Position numbers and translations under genes: made by a program. This document shows positions 8,324 to 16,505 of a DNA stretch of 64,000 nucleotides, piece by piece. Origin of the DNA: Oscillospiraceae bacterium (GTDB lineage Bacteria > Bacillota > Clostridia > Oscillospirales > Oscillospiraceae); assembly GCA_910574635.1 (NCBI GenBank), contig CAJTCG010000003.1:1-64000 (forward strand). Reading direction: 5' to 3'. The notes under the pieces were generated by a model. The model searched no databases. It saw only the letters and a list, made by a program, of their open reading frames with translations, and was not told the origin of the DNA. Numbering within the stretch: the stretch's first letter is position 1; every line of letters starts with the position of its first letter.

Positions 8324-9262
8324 CTATTTGTCACTCAACTCATCCAGTAAGGGCATGGCGGGGATTGCACCGCTGCGGGCGCAGGTGAGGGCGGCAGCCC
8401 GGTTGGCGAAGTCCAGAATGTCCCTCAGCTCAGCCCCGGTCAGGCCCTCCAGAGGCCTCTCCCCCCGGCGGCTCAGTCGGCTGAGGACCGCGCCCAGGAA
8501 GGTGTCCCCCGCACCGTTGGTGTCGGTAACCTTCACGCTGACGCCCGGGACAGTGAAGCTCTCCCCCTGCCAGCGGCAGAAGCTGCCCGCGCCGCCCAAG
8601 GTGACAAGCACCAGGGAGATGCCCTGCTCCGCCAGCAGGCGGCTGCCCTCCTCCAGATCGGAGGAACCGGTGAGGAGGGGCAGTTCCTCCTCCGACAGCT
8701 TGATGACATCTACCAGGGGCAGGGGAACCCGCATCCACTCCGCCGCCTCGGCCTCACTGCGCCACAGGGCGGGGCGGTAATTGGGGTCGTAGCTCACCAG
8801 CACCCCTGCCAGATGGGCGGCCCGGGCGGCAAAGATGGTTCCGCTGCGGGCGATCCCCCGGGTCAGGCTGACCGATCCGAAGTGGAGAAATCTGCTCCGG
8901 CAAACGGCAGACTCGTTGATTTCGTCGGGGGAAAGCTCACAGTCCGCTCCCCGGACAAAGCTGAAGTTGCGCTCCCCGGTGCTGTCCACCGAGACGATAG
9001 CCATGGTGGTGGGCTGGTCTCCAGTGTGCATCCCGGAGCAGTCCACAAAGTCGTCTTCCAGTACCCTGCGCAGATAGGCGCCGAACGGGTCTCTGCCTGT
9101 CTTGCCGATGAATGCCGTGGAGGCCCCCAGGCGGGAGGCCGCTACAGCCACATTGGCCGGCGCCCCGCCGGGGTTGGCTGCGAACAGGGGGACTCCCGCT
9201 TCGCTGAGACCGGTCTGGGTCATGTCAATCAGAATTTCTCCAACAGCAGTGATGTCCTTCAT
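8324..9262 (-). CDS. PfkB-family fructokinase
   Basis: 312 residues. The N-terminal GGAPANVAVAASRLG is the PfkB signature 1, and the C-terminal DTNGAGDTFLGA is signature 2 with catalytic base Asp253 and the anion hole GAGD. It would phosphorylate the fructose freed by GH32 to fructose-6-phosphate with ATP. The ATG at 9262 follows GGGAGG by about 10 nt; the open frame continues upstream through the hairpin region but that part has no similarity to the family. The next gene starts 17 bp beyond the stop, so the two are cotranscribed. Confidence 0.92.
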   Translation of the reverse strand: MKDITAVGEILIDMTQTGLSEAGVPLFAANPGGAPANVAVAASRLGASTAFIGKTGRDPFGAYLRRVLEDDFVDCSGMHTGDQPTTMAIVSVDSTGERNFSFVRGADCELSPDEINESAVCRSRFLHFGSVSLTRGIARSGTIFAARAAHLAGVLVSYDPNYRPALWRSEAEAAEWMRVPLPLVDVIKLSEEELPLLTGSSDLEEGSRLLAEQGISLVLVTLGGAGSFCRWQGESFTVPGVSVKVTDTNGAGDTFLGAVLSRLSRRGERPLEGLTGAELRDILDFANRAAALTCARSGAIPAMPLLDELSDK

Positions 9263-9316
9263 ATAAAAGCGGCCTCCCTGGAAAATTTTTGCGGATTTGC
9301 TGCTATGGTCACCGCA

Positions 9317-9490
9317 GTTGAAAAGAAGCATCCGCTTCTTTTCAACAAGCGCGGCGATCATTCGCCGCGCAGGCCGCAAAACGGCCTTGCGGTGGACTTC
9401 ATAGCCGGCACAGGGGTTTGGTCTTACCCGTCAGCGGCTCTGCCGCTGTTTGAAAACCGGTATCTGCCGGTGTTCAGCTGTGCCGGCTAT
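9317..9490. repeat. Cluster of tandem hairpins between PTS and fructokinase genes
   Basis: In order: a 13-bp stem with 4-nt loop (9317-9346), a 9-bp stem with 4-nt loop (9349-9370), a 6-bp stem (9374-9392), a 7-bp stem with 3-nt loop (9432-9448) and a 5-bp stem (9456-9471). The last two are enclosed by a 13-bp outer inverted repeat, ATAGCCGGCACAG at 9401-9413 with CTGTGCCGGCTAT at 9478-9490. None has a clear T-run. It fills most of the 234-bp gap and probably forms a structured leader or processing element in the operon mRNA. Confidence 0.8.
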
Positions 9491-9496
9491 ATCATA

Positions 9497-11380
9497 TCAG
9501 ACCTGAATGACCTTGTCCAGCACATTGCAGGCTCCGGTTTGAATGGTGAGATTCTCGTAATCATCGGAGTTGGTTACCAGAATCACTACCACGTCGGGGT
9601 GTCCGGCGGCGGCGATTTTCTCCCGGTCAAAGGCAATCAGTTTGTCTCCGGCCTTTACCTGCTGGCCCTCCTGAACGAAGCATTCAAAGCCATCACCGTT
9701 CATGGCGACGGTGTCTATACCCACGTGGATGAGCAGCTCCATGCCGTCGGGGGAGGAGATGCCCACTGCGTGCCTGGTGTCGGTGACAGAGGAGATTTCT
9801 CCATCGAAGGGGGCAACCACAACCCCGTTTTCGGGCTGGATTCCCACGCCCTGGCCCAGAACGCCCGCGGCAAAGGTTTCGTCGGGAATCTCCTCGGAGG
9901 GGATGACCGTACCGGACACGGGGGCGTACACGGCGCCGGGCCGGCACTGGATCGCGGGGACGGCGGGTTGGGGCTGAGCGGCTTTTTTCTCCGCAGGGGC
10001 GGCGTCCTTGTAGCCGAACATCCAGGTGAGGGCGAAGGACACGCCGATGGCGATGGCGGTCATGATGATGTAATTGATGGGGTCATTGAGACAGAGCAGC
10101 AGGCCGAACAGACCGGTCACGCCAGTGCCGCTGGCCCCCAGGCCTGCCAGGGAGGCGTACATAGCGCCTGCCGCCCCGCCAATGGCACCGCAAATAAAGG
10201 GCTTGAAGTGGCGCAGATTGACGCCGAAGATGGCGGGCTCAGTGATGCCCATGAAGCAGGAGAAGGCAGAGGGCAGAGCTACGGACTTGGTCTTGCCGTT
10301 TTTAGTCTTGAGGGCCACCGCCAGGGTGGCTGCTCCCTGGGCCATATTGGCGGCGGAGGCCAGGGGGAGCCAGTAGGTTACGCCGTACATGGACAGCTGG
10401 CCCATGTCGATGACCGTGTACATATGGTGGATGCCAGCCACCACGGTGGTGGAGTACAGGCCGCCCATCATGAGACTGCCCAGACCCAGGGGCAGAGTGA
10501 GCAGGGTCTGAATACCGCCGATGACGCTGTTTTCAATGGTGACAAAGATGGGACCGATGATGGAGTAAGTCAGATAGCCGGTGACGAACACGCTGACCAG
10601 GGGGGTGACAAACAGGTCAAACATAGCCGGGACGATTTTGTGCAGTCTCTTTTCGATAAAGCACATCACCCATACGGCAATAATAACCGGAATCACATGG
10701 CCCTGATAGCCCACCAGGTCCACCTCATACAGTCCAAACCACACGCTCTGGGTCCGAAGCACGCCTTCTGTAGCTACCGTCCAGGCATTTTGCAGGTCGG
10801 GATGAATCATCAGCATACCGATGACCGCACCTAAGTAGGGATTGCCGCCAAAGGCTTTTGCGGCGGAATAGGCAATTAAAATCGGCAGGAATACGTATGC
10901 TGTATTGGCAAAAAGATTGGCGAAGACATAGATTGAGCCGGAGGTGTCAATATTCAGGAAGCCGTTGTTTACCATGAAGTTCAGCGCTTCCATAATGCCC
11001 ATGAGGAAACCGCTGGCTACGATGGCGGGGATGATGGGAACAAAGATATCTCCCAGGCACTTGATGGCCCGCTTAAAGATATTCTGCTTGGCGGCGGCGG
11101 CAGCCTTCACCTCTTCCTTGGTGGCGGCGGTGAGACCGGAGATGGCGATAAACTCGTCATAGACCTTGTTTACCGTGCCGGTGCCCAGGATGATCTGGAG
11201 CTGGCCCGAGGCGCTGAACACCCCTTTGACTCCGTCGATGTCCTCCACAGCCTTGGCGTCGCACCTGGCGTTGTCCGCCAGCACAAGCCGCAGCCGGGTG
11301 GCGCAGTGGGCGGCGGAGACAAGGTTCTCTTTTCTGCCTACCTTTTCATAGATTTCCTGGGCTGTTTTTTTGTAGTCCAT
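9497..11380 (-). CDS. PTS EIIBCA permease, sucrose/beta-glucoside family
   Basis: 627 residues with three fused PTS domains. EIIB: Cys26 in AAHCATRLRL is the phosphorylated residue. EIIC: about ten membrane segments from residue 100 to 465, including the conserved GITEPAIFGVNLR. EIIA: glucose-type (crr-like) domain with the active His near residue 552 in LLIHVGIDTV. It imports and phosphorylates a disaccharide using phosphoenolpyruvate via HPr. The GH32 enzyme and fructokinase downstream point to sucrose. Start at the ATG 11380, with GGAAGGG about 10 nt upstream. The LacI-type palindrome at 11441-11456 lies in its promoter region. Confidence 0.93.
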   Translation of the reverse strand: MDYKKTAQEIYEKVGRKENLVSAAHCATRLRLVLADNARCDAKAVEDIDGVKGVFSASGQLQIILGTGTVNKVYDEFIAISGLTAATKEEVKAAAAAKQNIFKRAIKCLGDIFVPIIPAIVASGFLMGIMEALNFMVNNGFLNIDTSGSIYVFANLFANTAYVFLPILIAYSAAKAFGGNPYLGAVIGMLMIHPDLQNAWTVATEGVLRTQSVWFGLYEVDLVGYQGHVIPVIIAVWVMCFIEKRLHKIVPAMFDLFVTPLVSVFVTGYLTYSIIGPIFVTIENSVIGGIQTLLTLPLGLGSLMMGGLYSTTVVAGIHHMYTVIDMGQLSMYGVTYWLPLASAANMAQGAATLAVALKTKNGKTKSVALPSAFSCFMGITEPAIFGVNLRHFKPFICGAIGGAAGAMYASLAGLGASGTGVTGLFGLLLCLNDPINYIIMTAIAIGVSFALTWMFGYKDAAPAEKKAAQPQPAVPAIQCRPGAVYAPVSGTVIPSEEIPDETFAAGVLGQGVGIQPENGVVVAPFDGEISSVTDTRHAVGISSPDGMELLIHVGIDTVAMNGDGFECFVQEGQQVKAGDKLIAFDREKIAAAGHPDVVVILVTNSDDYENLTIQTGACNVLDKVIQV

Positions 11381-11440
11381 AGCGCATGTTCCCTTCCTTT
11401 TTATTTCAGCTCCACTTGGAGCAGATAGGCAAGCCATTTG

Positions 11441-11456
11441 AAGAATACGTATTCTT
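11441..11456. promoter_or_regulatory. LacI-family operator upstream of the PTS gene
   Basis: AAGAATACGTATTCTT is a perfect 16-bp palindrome with the central CG-type symmetry of LacI/GalR operators. It lies 60 bp upstream of the PTS start codon and next to the LacI-family gene. A 13-of-16 match occurs at 12477-12492 ahead of the regulator gene itself. Confidence 0.85.
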
Positions 11457-11464
11457 GGCGGCCC

Positions 11465-11497
11465 CAAAAAAAGGACAACCAGATGCCGTCCTTTTTT
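11465..11497 (-). terminator. Intrinsic terminator of the LacI-type gene
   Basis: AAAAAAGGAC (11466-11475) pairs with GTCCTTTTTT (11488-11497), and on the minus strand the stem runs into seven T. The TAA stop of the regulator gene lies inside the 5' arm. It separates the regulator transcript from the sucrose operon. Confidence 0.8.
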
Positions 11498-12464
11498 ATG
11501 TGCTCTCCCGCAGCACCAGTTCCGCTGATAGGGGGTAATCCAGAACCTCCCACTGTCCAGGGTGCTCGATCCGGTCCAGCAGACGCGTTACAGCTTCCTG
11601 GGCCATCTGTGCAATGGGCTGGGATACACTGCTTAGCCGGGGATTGAGATAGCGGCCGGTAGAGGTGTTGTCAAAGCCAATGACCCCGACTTCCTTCGGG
11701 ATGAAAACATCCAGCTTGCGCAGGGCGTCCAGCACCCGCAGGGCGTAAATGTCGTTGCCGGCAAAGACGGCCCCGCGCTCTGAAGCTTGACGGAACCAGA
11801 GCTCCAGGGCTTGCTTCAGCTGGACATCGTCCTGATAGACAAGATTTGCCGTCTGTTCGCCATAGCCCATTTGAACAAGCATCTGACGAAATCCCACATA
11901 TTTCCCATCGTAGTCTTTTCCGATAAAGAGGAAACGGCGGAAGCCCTGTTCCAGCAGGTGTGATGCCACCATGGATCCGGCCTGGATGTGATCCACATAG
12001 ACCGAATCCAGGCCCTTGGCCCGGCGGGTAACGGTGACAATGGGGACATCCAGCTTTTTAACATATTCCTGCCACTCGGCGCTGGTTTCCCGGATGGGAA
12101 CCGCCAGAACACCGTCCACCCGATAGCGGCGGACCACATCCAGATACTCCTGTTCATTCTGAGGGTTGTAGTCGCTGTTGAACAGGATAATGCTGTACCC
12201 TCGTTTCCGGGCCGCTGTCTCAATCTGTTTGGCAAGGTCAGCAAAAAAGCCGTTGGAGATGTCGGTGACCAGCACTCCCAGAAGCTGGGTCTTGCTGCCT
12301 TGCAGCCCTTTTGCCAGGGCGTTGAACTGATAGTCGTGTTCCTTGGCACAGGCCAGCACTCGCTCCCGAATCTCCGGAGCAACTGTTTGGCTGCCATTAA
12401 GCACCCGGGATACTGTGGGCTGGGATACGTGGGTCAGCCGTGCAATTTCAGTCATTGTAATCAT
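11496..12464 (-). CDS. LacI-family sucrose operon regulator
   Basis: 322 residues. The N-terminal HTH reads TEIARLTHVSQPTVSRVLNG with the hinge helix region ALAKGLQGSKTQ. The periplasmic-binding-protein-like core follows from residue 50 (LLGVLVTDISNGFFADLAKQIE). Family members bind a sugar or sugar phosphate and release DNA. The ATG at 12464 is preferred; an ATG three codons later at 12455 is also possible. The operator copy at 12477-12492 is 13 nt upstream, so the gene likely represses itself as well as the PTS operon at 11441-11456. Confidence 0.93.
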   Translation of the reverse strand: MITMTEIARLTHVSQPTVSRVLNGSQTVAPEIRERVLACAKEHDYQFNALAKGLQGSKTQLLGVLVTDISNGFFADLAKQIETAARKRGYSIILFNSDYNPQNEQEYLDVVRRYRVDGVLAVPIRETSAEWQEYVKKLDVPIVTVTRRAKGLDSVYVDHIQAGSMVASHLLEQGFRRFLFIGKDYDGKYVGFRQMLVQMGYGEQTANLVYQDDVQLKQALELWFRQASERGAVFAGNDIYALRVLDALRKLDVFIPKEVGVIGFDNTSTGRYLNPRLSSVSQPIAQMAQEAVTRLLDRIEHPGQWEVLDYPLSAELVLREST

Positions 12465-12476
12465 AGCTATTACCGT

Positions 12477-12492
12477 GTGAATTCGTATTCTT
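12477..12492. promoter_or_regulatory. Second LacI-family operator (autoregulation)
   Basis: GTGAATTCGTATTCTT matches the palindrome at 11441-11456 in 13 of 16 positions; the right half CGTATTCTT is identical. It lies immediately ahead of the regulator start codon. Confidence 0.7.
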
Positions 12493-12506
12493 GAAGACAG
12501 GTACAA

Positions 12507-13440
12507 TATAACATGTCCTCAACCGGGGTTCAATTCGCAGAGCGCATAAAATTTTGAATATTTTTTTGTGATTTCGCCGGAACGGGCACAGAGAAGGAAT
12601 TCTCTATTTATCTGTACCACTGGGTCCGATGATGAGGCCGCTGCGCTCTCCTACCTCCAGGGTACTGCCCTTGTAATTGCTTACCTACAGCAACCATTAT
12701 AATTGCTGCCAGCGGGCCGCCGGGGCGGCGACCTTTACAGAGGTGTGTAGGAGTCGGCCCCCTGACCGACCTGTTTGTCGGGAATTTTGATGCTTGCTAT
12801 AGATGGTATCTCTGTTGCTATCTGATTTCAGTATTTTGCGGGGTTTTTACAAGCAACACCATACCGAAATAAGAGACGAAACGCGATTGGAATAAACGGA
12901 GAAATACAGAGGTGAGAATCAAGCAAACTGCGCTTTCAGACGCTATATTGTTTACAGAATAGCACATTCTGTATGGGAGCGGAACTTGCATTTCATAGTT
13001 CTCCATGGTGAACTGATATAAACAGAAGAACGGCAGTTTGCGGAGGAGATTATCAGGTCTACTGATGAGCGAGAGGGGGCAATCAAGTTGGGACTTCCGC
13101 TCTCTGAGATGCGCCCCGCCTTTGCTTCGTGATTTGGGTTTGACCCACACCGTGACCCACACGCGGAAAAAAGCGGACGGGGACAATGGACGGGAAAGTG
13201 CCAGAGACTATGCATTTCTGCAACAAAAATGTCCCGAAAGCGCTGAACAGCAGCACTCCCGAGGTTTTCAATCACTTGGTAAGGACAGAGAGACGTGTCC
13301 ATATCGAAATAGTACCATCATCAATGGGCCGGATTCTTCTGCAAACGCCCGGAATACCTACAATATTCAGCACTTTTATTGCGTGTTTCATTCTGGTACT
13401 TTCTGCGTGACCACATATCTGCCCACAGACAGAGAAAAAT
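12507..13440. other. Gene-free junction between sucrose operon and integrase remnants
   Basis: No reading frame here shows family resemblance. Around 13141-13200 the sequence resembles 742-815 (the TGACCCACAC pair, then GGAC-rich and GTGCCAGA-like stretches), which marks it as the downstream flank of an integrase gene. The rest (12507-13130) looks like decayed DNA of unknown origin. Confidence 0.5.
13141..13162. repeat. Second copy of the TGACCCACAC pair
   Basis: TGACCCACAC at 13141-13150 and 13153-13162, with the same 12-bp period as at 742-763. A partial left arm GGGTT precedes it. It lies 3' of the integrase tail fragment at 13495-13627, matching the position of the first copy relative to the first integrase. 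Confidence 0.7.
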
Positions 13441-13476
13441 CGAGGGACTCTGGATTTTACGCTCCAGAGTCCCTCG
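13441..13476 (-). terminator. Hairpin 3' of the integrase tail fragment
   Basis: CGAGGGACTCTGG, a 10-nt loop, CCAGAGTCCCTCG: a perfect 13-bp stem followed by an A/T-rich stretch on the minus strand. It occupies the same position as the hairpin 15162-15199 beyond the second integrase, though the stem sequence differs. Confidence 0.65.
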
Positions 13477-13494
13477 GCTCATATCAACCAACTT

Positions 13495-13627
13495 GCTTTT
13501 CCAACCGCAGCCTCTCCTTTTCAGCGGCGATCTCTGCTTTCATCTGGGGATCATCTCCTCCAGCAGCCGCTCACAGTCCTCTCTAGTTTTGGCGTAAACG
13601 TTGCGGGGCTGCTTTTTACTGTTAGGT
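13495..13627 (-). pseudogene. Integrase C-terminal tail fragment (duplicate)
   Basis: On the minus strand it reads SKKQPRNVYAKTREDCERLL and on to EEMIP, then a stop and a one-base deletion before a lysine- and glutamate-rich end. This closely parallels the last 45 residues of the second integrase (15210-15345: SKKHPRNIYAKTREECERLL). The rest of the gene is missing; similarity stops at 13627. The two copies flank the DUF4417 gene, which suggests accretion of two related elements at one site. Confidence 0.8.
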
Positions 13628-13735
13628 CAGCTTCAGAAAACGGTCAGTAGTTGTACACTGATGTACAACTCTCAATTCTATAAGAGCCTCATATAGAAGG
13701 ATGTTAGTCCTTACTTTTGATTTGGAGGCTCTGAC

Positions 13736-15133
13736 ATGACAGAAGAAAACTACAACTACCGCACCAGCCAAATTCTGCTGCGAAACCAATTCCCTGGAAA
13801 AGGAAAACTGAAAATTCCCGTTATCCCAAAATTTCAACCAAGGCTGGGAGATTTTGACGACTTACTACTGATTGGCTTTGATAAGACCAACCTGGAGGAC
13901 CAAAATCACCTTGACCGTATGGTTCACTTCTTTCTGTACGATTACCGTTTTGAGCGAGTCTGGAAGAATCCGGACAGCGACATTGAAAAGCTGTCCCGAT
14001 ACCGGGCGGTGCTCTCTCCCGATTTCAGTATGTATCTTGAAATGGCGCCTGTCATGCAGCTTTACAACGTGTTCAGGAACCGCTGGTGCGGCGCTTATTG
14101 GGCATCCAAAGGGATCCGTGTGATCCCTACTGTAAATTGGGGCGATGAATCCACATTTGCTTTCTGCTTCGAGGGAATCGAGATTGGCAGTACCGTTGCT
14201 GTGTCCACCTATATGGCGTCAGCCCATGATAACCGGCAGGATCAGAAGGAATGGTTCATGGCCGGTTACAACGAGATGCTGCGGCGGATCAAACCGGAAA
14301 AAATAATTTGCTACAATACACCCTTCCCGGAGATGCAGGGCGATGTTGTGTTTGTGGACTATAACCGCAGCTCCTGGCGGTATATGAATTACGAGAGGTC
14401 ATACAAAGCAGAGAATTTAGACGCATTTAAAGTTGGTGGACAACCGCAGGCGTTCTATGATACAATCAGTCTGTTCATAGATGTGCCGCTGAAAGGCGGT
14501 GGCAGTGCCTATGGAGGACAGTGGAGGCCAAACCCGAACAAACCCAATGACGCAATTTACTGGGGGCCGGCTAATACAATTCAAAGAGTATTCATTTCAA
14601 CGCGAAAAGGTGGATACTGGGCAACCGTGAAATATGATTCCATAGGGCGAGCGGTTCTAATCAGGCACGAGACCGTCCATGTTCCAAACGGAATTCATTC
14701 TAATCCTCACGATCATATTATTCGATGGATACCCCCCGCTTTTAGACCTGACCCCAGTCCGCCAATTAACTATTTTGATGGGAATATCCCAGAAATCAAA
14801 CGATATGAACAGGAGGGACTACGCTTTATGAATTTACAATATGACCCGGAAGCATATCGGTTTAAAACAATCAGCGACTTCAAGTGGAGTATGAAATGCG
14901 GCAGCGAGATTCAATTTGACTGGAAGGGTATTTCTTATTGTTGCTATGGAACTGTATGTCCTGCCCCAGGCCAGAAATCGCGTATGGTAATTGCACAGGC
15001 AGGCTCCGCAGAAGTTCTTGCTCAAACAGGAATGTGGTGCGATACTGCCGATGAGGTTCTGGAGTATATGGTTGGCGATGATCGCCTACGGGATGTGATT
15101 ACTCAAGTTACCGTAACCGAACGCACGATTTGA
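13736..15133 (+). CDS. DUF4417 protein with toxin-like and immunity-like C-terminal modules
   Basis: 465 residues. Residues about 25-225 match the DUF4417 family (motifs YRAVLSPDFSMYLEMAPV, NRWCGAYWASKGIRVIPTV, NWGDESTFAFCFEGI). A Gly-rich linker (KGGGSAYGGQW near 251) leads to a second module with IYWGPANTIQRVFIS, and HETVHVPNGIHSNPHDH near 311-328, whose clustered His and Asn look like a nuclease or toxin core. A third module from about 376 (FKTISDFKWSMKCGSEI to LRDVITQVTV) resembles small stand-alone proteins found near such genes in Clostridia; this last point is from memory. The start at 13736 follows GGAGG by 6 nt. It is flanked by two integrase tail copies and ends at a shared terminator. 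Function unknown. Confidence 0.75.
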   Translation: MTEENYNYRTSQILLRNQFPGKGKLKIPVIPKFQPRLGDFDDLLLIGFDKTNLEDQNHLDRMVHFFLYDYRFERVWKNPDSDIEKLSRYRAVLSPDFSMYLEMAPVMQLYNVFRNRWCGAYWASKGIRVIPTVNWGDESTFAFCFEGIEIGSTVAVSTYMASAHDNRQDQKEWFMAGYNEMLRRIKPEKIICYNTPFPEMQGDVVFVDYNRSSWRYMNYERSYKAENLDAFKVGGQPQAFYDTISLFIDVPLKGGGSAYGGQWRPNPNKPNDAIYWGPANTIQRVFISTRKGGYWATVKYDSIGRAVLIRHETVHVPNGIHSNPHDHIIRWIPPAFRPDPSPPINYFDGNIPEIKRYEQEGLRFMNLQYDPEAYRFKTISDFKWSMKCGSEIQFDWKGISYCCYGTVCPAPGQKSRMVIAQAGSAEVLAQTGMWCDTADEVLEYMVGDDRLRDVITQVTVTERTI

Positions 15134-15161
15134 CTGGCATAACCAGCCGCAGACAGAGACA

Positions 15162-15199
15162 AACGGCTCACCGAGAGATATTCTGTTCGGTGAGCCGTT
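15162..15199. terminator. Bidirectional terminator between DUF4417 gene and second integrase
   Basis: AACGGCTCACCGA, a 12-nt loop, TCGGTGAGCCGTT: a perfect 13-bp stem with TCGTTTTG on the plus side and an A-run on the other. It serves the two convergent genes. Confidence 0.8.
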
Positions 15200-15206
15200 C
15201 GTTTTG

Positions 15207-16218
15207 TTAGCTTGCGTTCAGCCGCTCCTTTTCAGCGGCGATCTCCGCCTTCAACTGGAGAATCATCTCCGATAACAGCCGCTCACATTCCTCTCTGGTC
15301 TTGGCGTAGATATTGCGGGGATGCTTTTTGCTGTCAGGCCAGACTGGGGAGTAGCGGCCCTCCCACAGGTGGTCATTGATCTGTGTGACGCATCCGGTGC
15401 CTGGCTTGCGACGTTTACCCTTGTAAGGCTGGAAGGTGCTGGGAGCGGGCTTTCGTGGCACTGGCTGATTCTCCATTTGTGCCTCAGATTTGACGCCGCC
15501 CTGGTCAATCTTCATTGCCGCTGTACGGCGCATCTCATCGGTGACATGGGCGTAGATGTTCAGCGTGGTGCTGCTGGACACATGCCCGATTACCGTGGAG
15601 AGGGTCTTGACATCCATTCCATGCTCCAGGGACATGGTGGCGAACAGGTGGCGGAGGCCGTGGAAGCGGATATGCTTGCACCCGGCTCTCTCCAGAATGG
15701 TGGTCAGGTGTTTGCGGACGGAGGCGGGGTCTAAGGGCAGGTCATCTTTCCTCGGTGAGGGGAACAGCCAGCGGGAGTGTACCTGTCGGCGGTACTCCTT
15801 TAAGACACCCAGGAGCGGAGCGGGAAGGATGATTGTCCGGTTGGCGGCTTTAGTTTTGGGCTGGGAGATTACCAACTCCCCCCTTTGCTCGGTGAACCTG
15901 CCGTTCCACTCGCAGCGTCCCGGTCTTGAAATTGAGATCATCCCATTGGAGAGCCAGAAGCTCGCCCCACCGCAGGCCAGTGGCAATCTCCAGCAGAAGC
16001 AGTTCATAGCAGCCATCCTCCCTGGCCTGGATCAGCAGACGCTTGACCTCGTCCGGAGTGAGCACCTGCATTTCTCTGGGCTTGGCGGGAGGAAGCCGGC
16101 AGCCGTCTGCGGGGTTACGGGAAATCAGCTTCTTGGGGACCGCCATCTCCAGCGCGGAGCGGAGTGTGGTGTGGCACACCCACACCGTCTGGTCGGAGAG
16201 GCCGCTGCCATAGTGACC
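15207..16218 (-). pseudogene. Second tyrosine integrase, truncated and frameshifted
   Basis: Minus-strand reading from about 16218 gives GSGLSDQTVWVCHTTLRSAL, then LISRNPADGC and the catalytic Arg in ATGLRWGELLALQW. It then shifts frame in a C-run at 15886-15891 (one base too many) and resumes with GELVISQPKTKAANR, HGLRHLFATMSLEHGMDVKT and the nucleophile Tyr in LNIYAHVT. A lysine-rich C-terminal extension (to 15207) follows. The N-terminal arm-binding domain and most of the core-binding domain are missing, so the gene is dead for two reasons. Its 3' end is duplicated at 13495-13627. Confidence 0.88.
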
Positions 16219-16505
16219 GATATGCCAGTTTTAGTAATCTATATCTTCATCTGGATGCCGTGTACACGTACATGCTGATGGAGTAAGCAGGAAACAGTCC
16301 CCTCTGGGAAGCCGGTGCAGGCCAGCACCGAATGTCGGTTTCCGGCTATGTAACAGCCGGGCGCGGCTCATCATAAGCACCGAACCCGCAGCCGGAATAA
16401 ACGAGGATGGGGAAGATTGACAGCCGTCGAAACTCCCGGTATAATGTCGAATCAGAAGAAAAAATCCCCGGGCGCCTTGGCCCGGAGGCGGGAGGCCGGG
16501 AAACC
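16219..16505. other. GC-rich intergenic region before the SLH hydrolase gene
   Basis: About 287 bp with several short GC-rich inverted repeats around 16290-16380 (for example GCCGG-type arms). I looked for riboswitch and small RNA signatures and found no convincing match. No coding sequence is supported, although the downstream frame is open from 16407. Confidence 0.45.

Noticed and set aside
3991..11000. Long plus-strand frames at 3991-5568, 6361-8388 and 8813-10834
   Set aside because: Antisense shadows of GH32, GH13, fructokinase and the PTS gene. No ribosome sites or domain patterns.
12818..13302. Minus-strand frames of 116-122 residues
   Set aside because: Composition is not protein-like, and they overlap the repeated integrase flank; the similarity to 533-946 comes from the GTGTGGGTCA motif, not from coding.
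16279..16400. Possible riboswitch or group II intron end
   Set aside because: GC-rich repeats looked suggestive, but no conserved core (cobalamin, c-di-GMP or intron domain V) could be matched.
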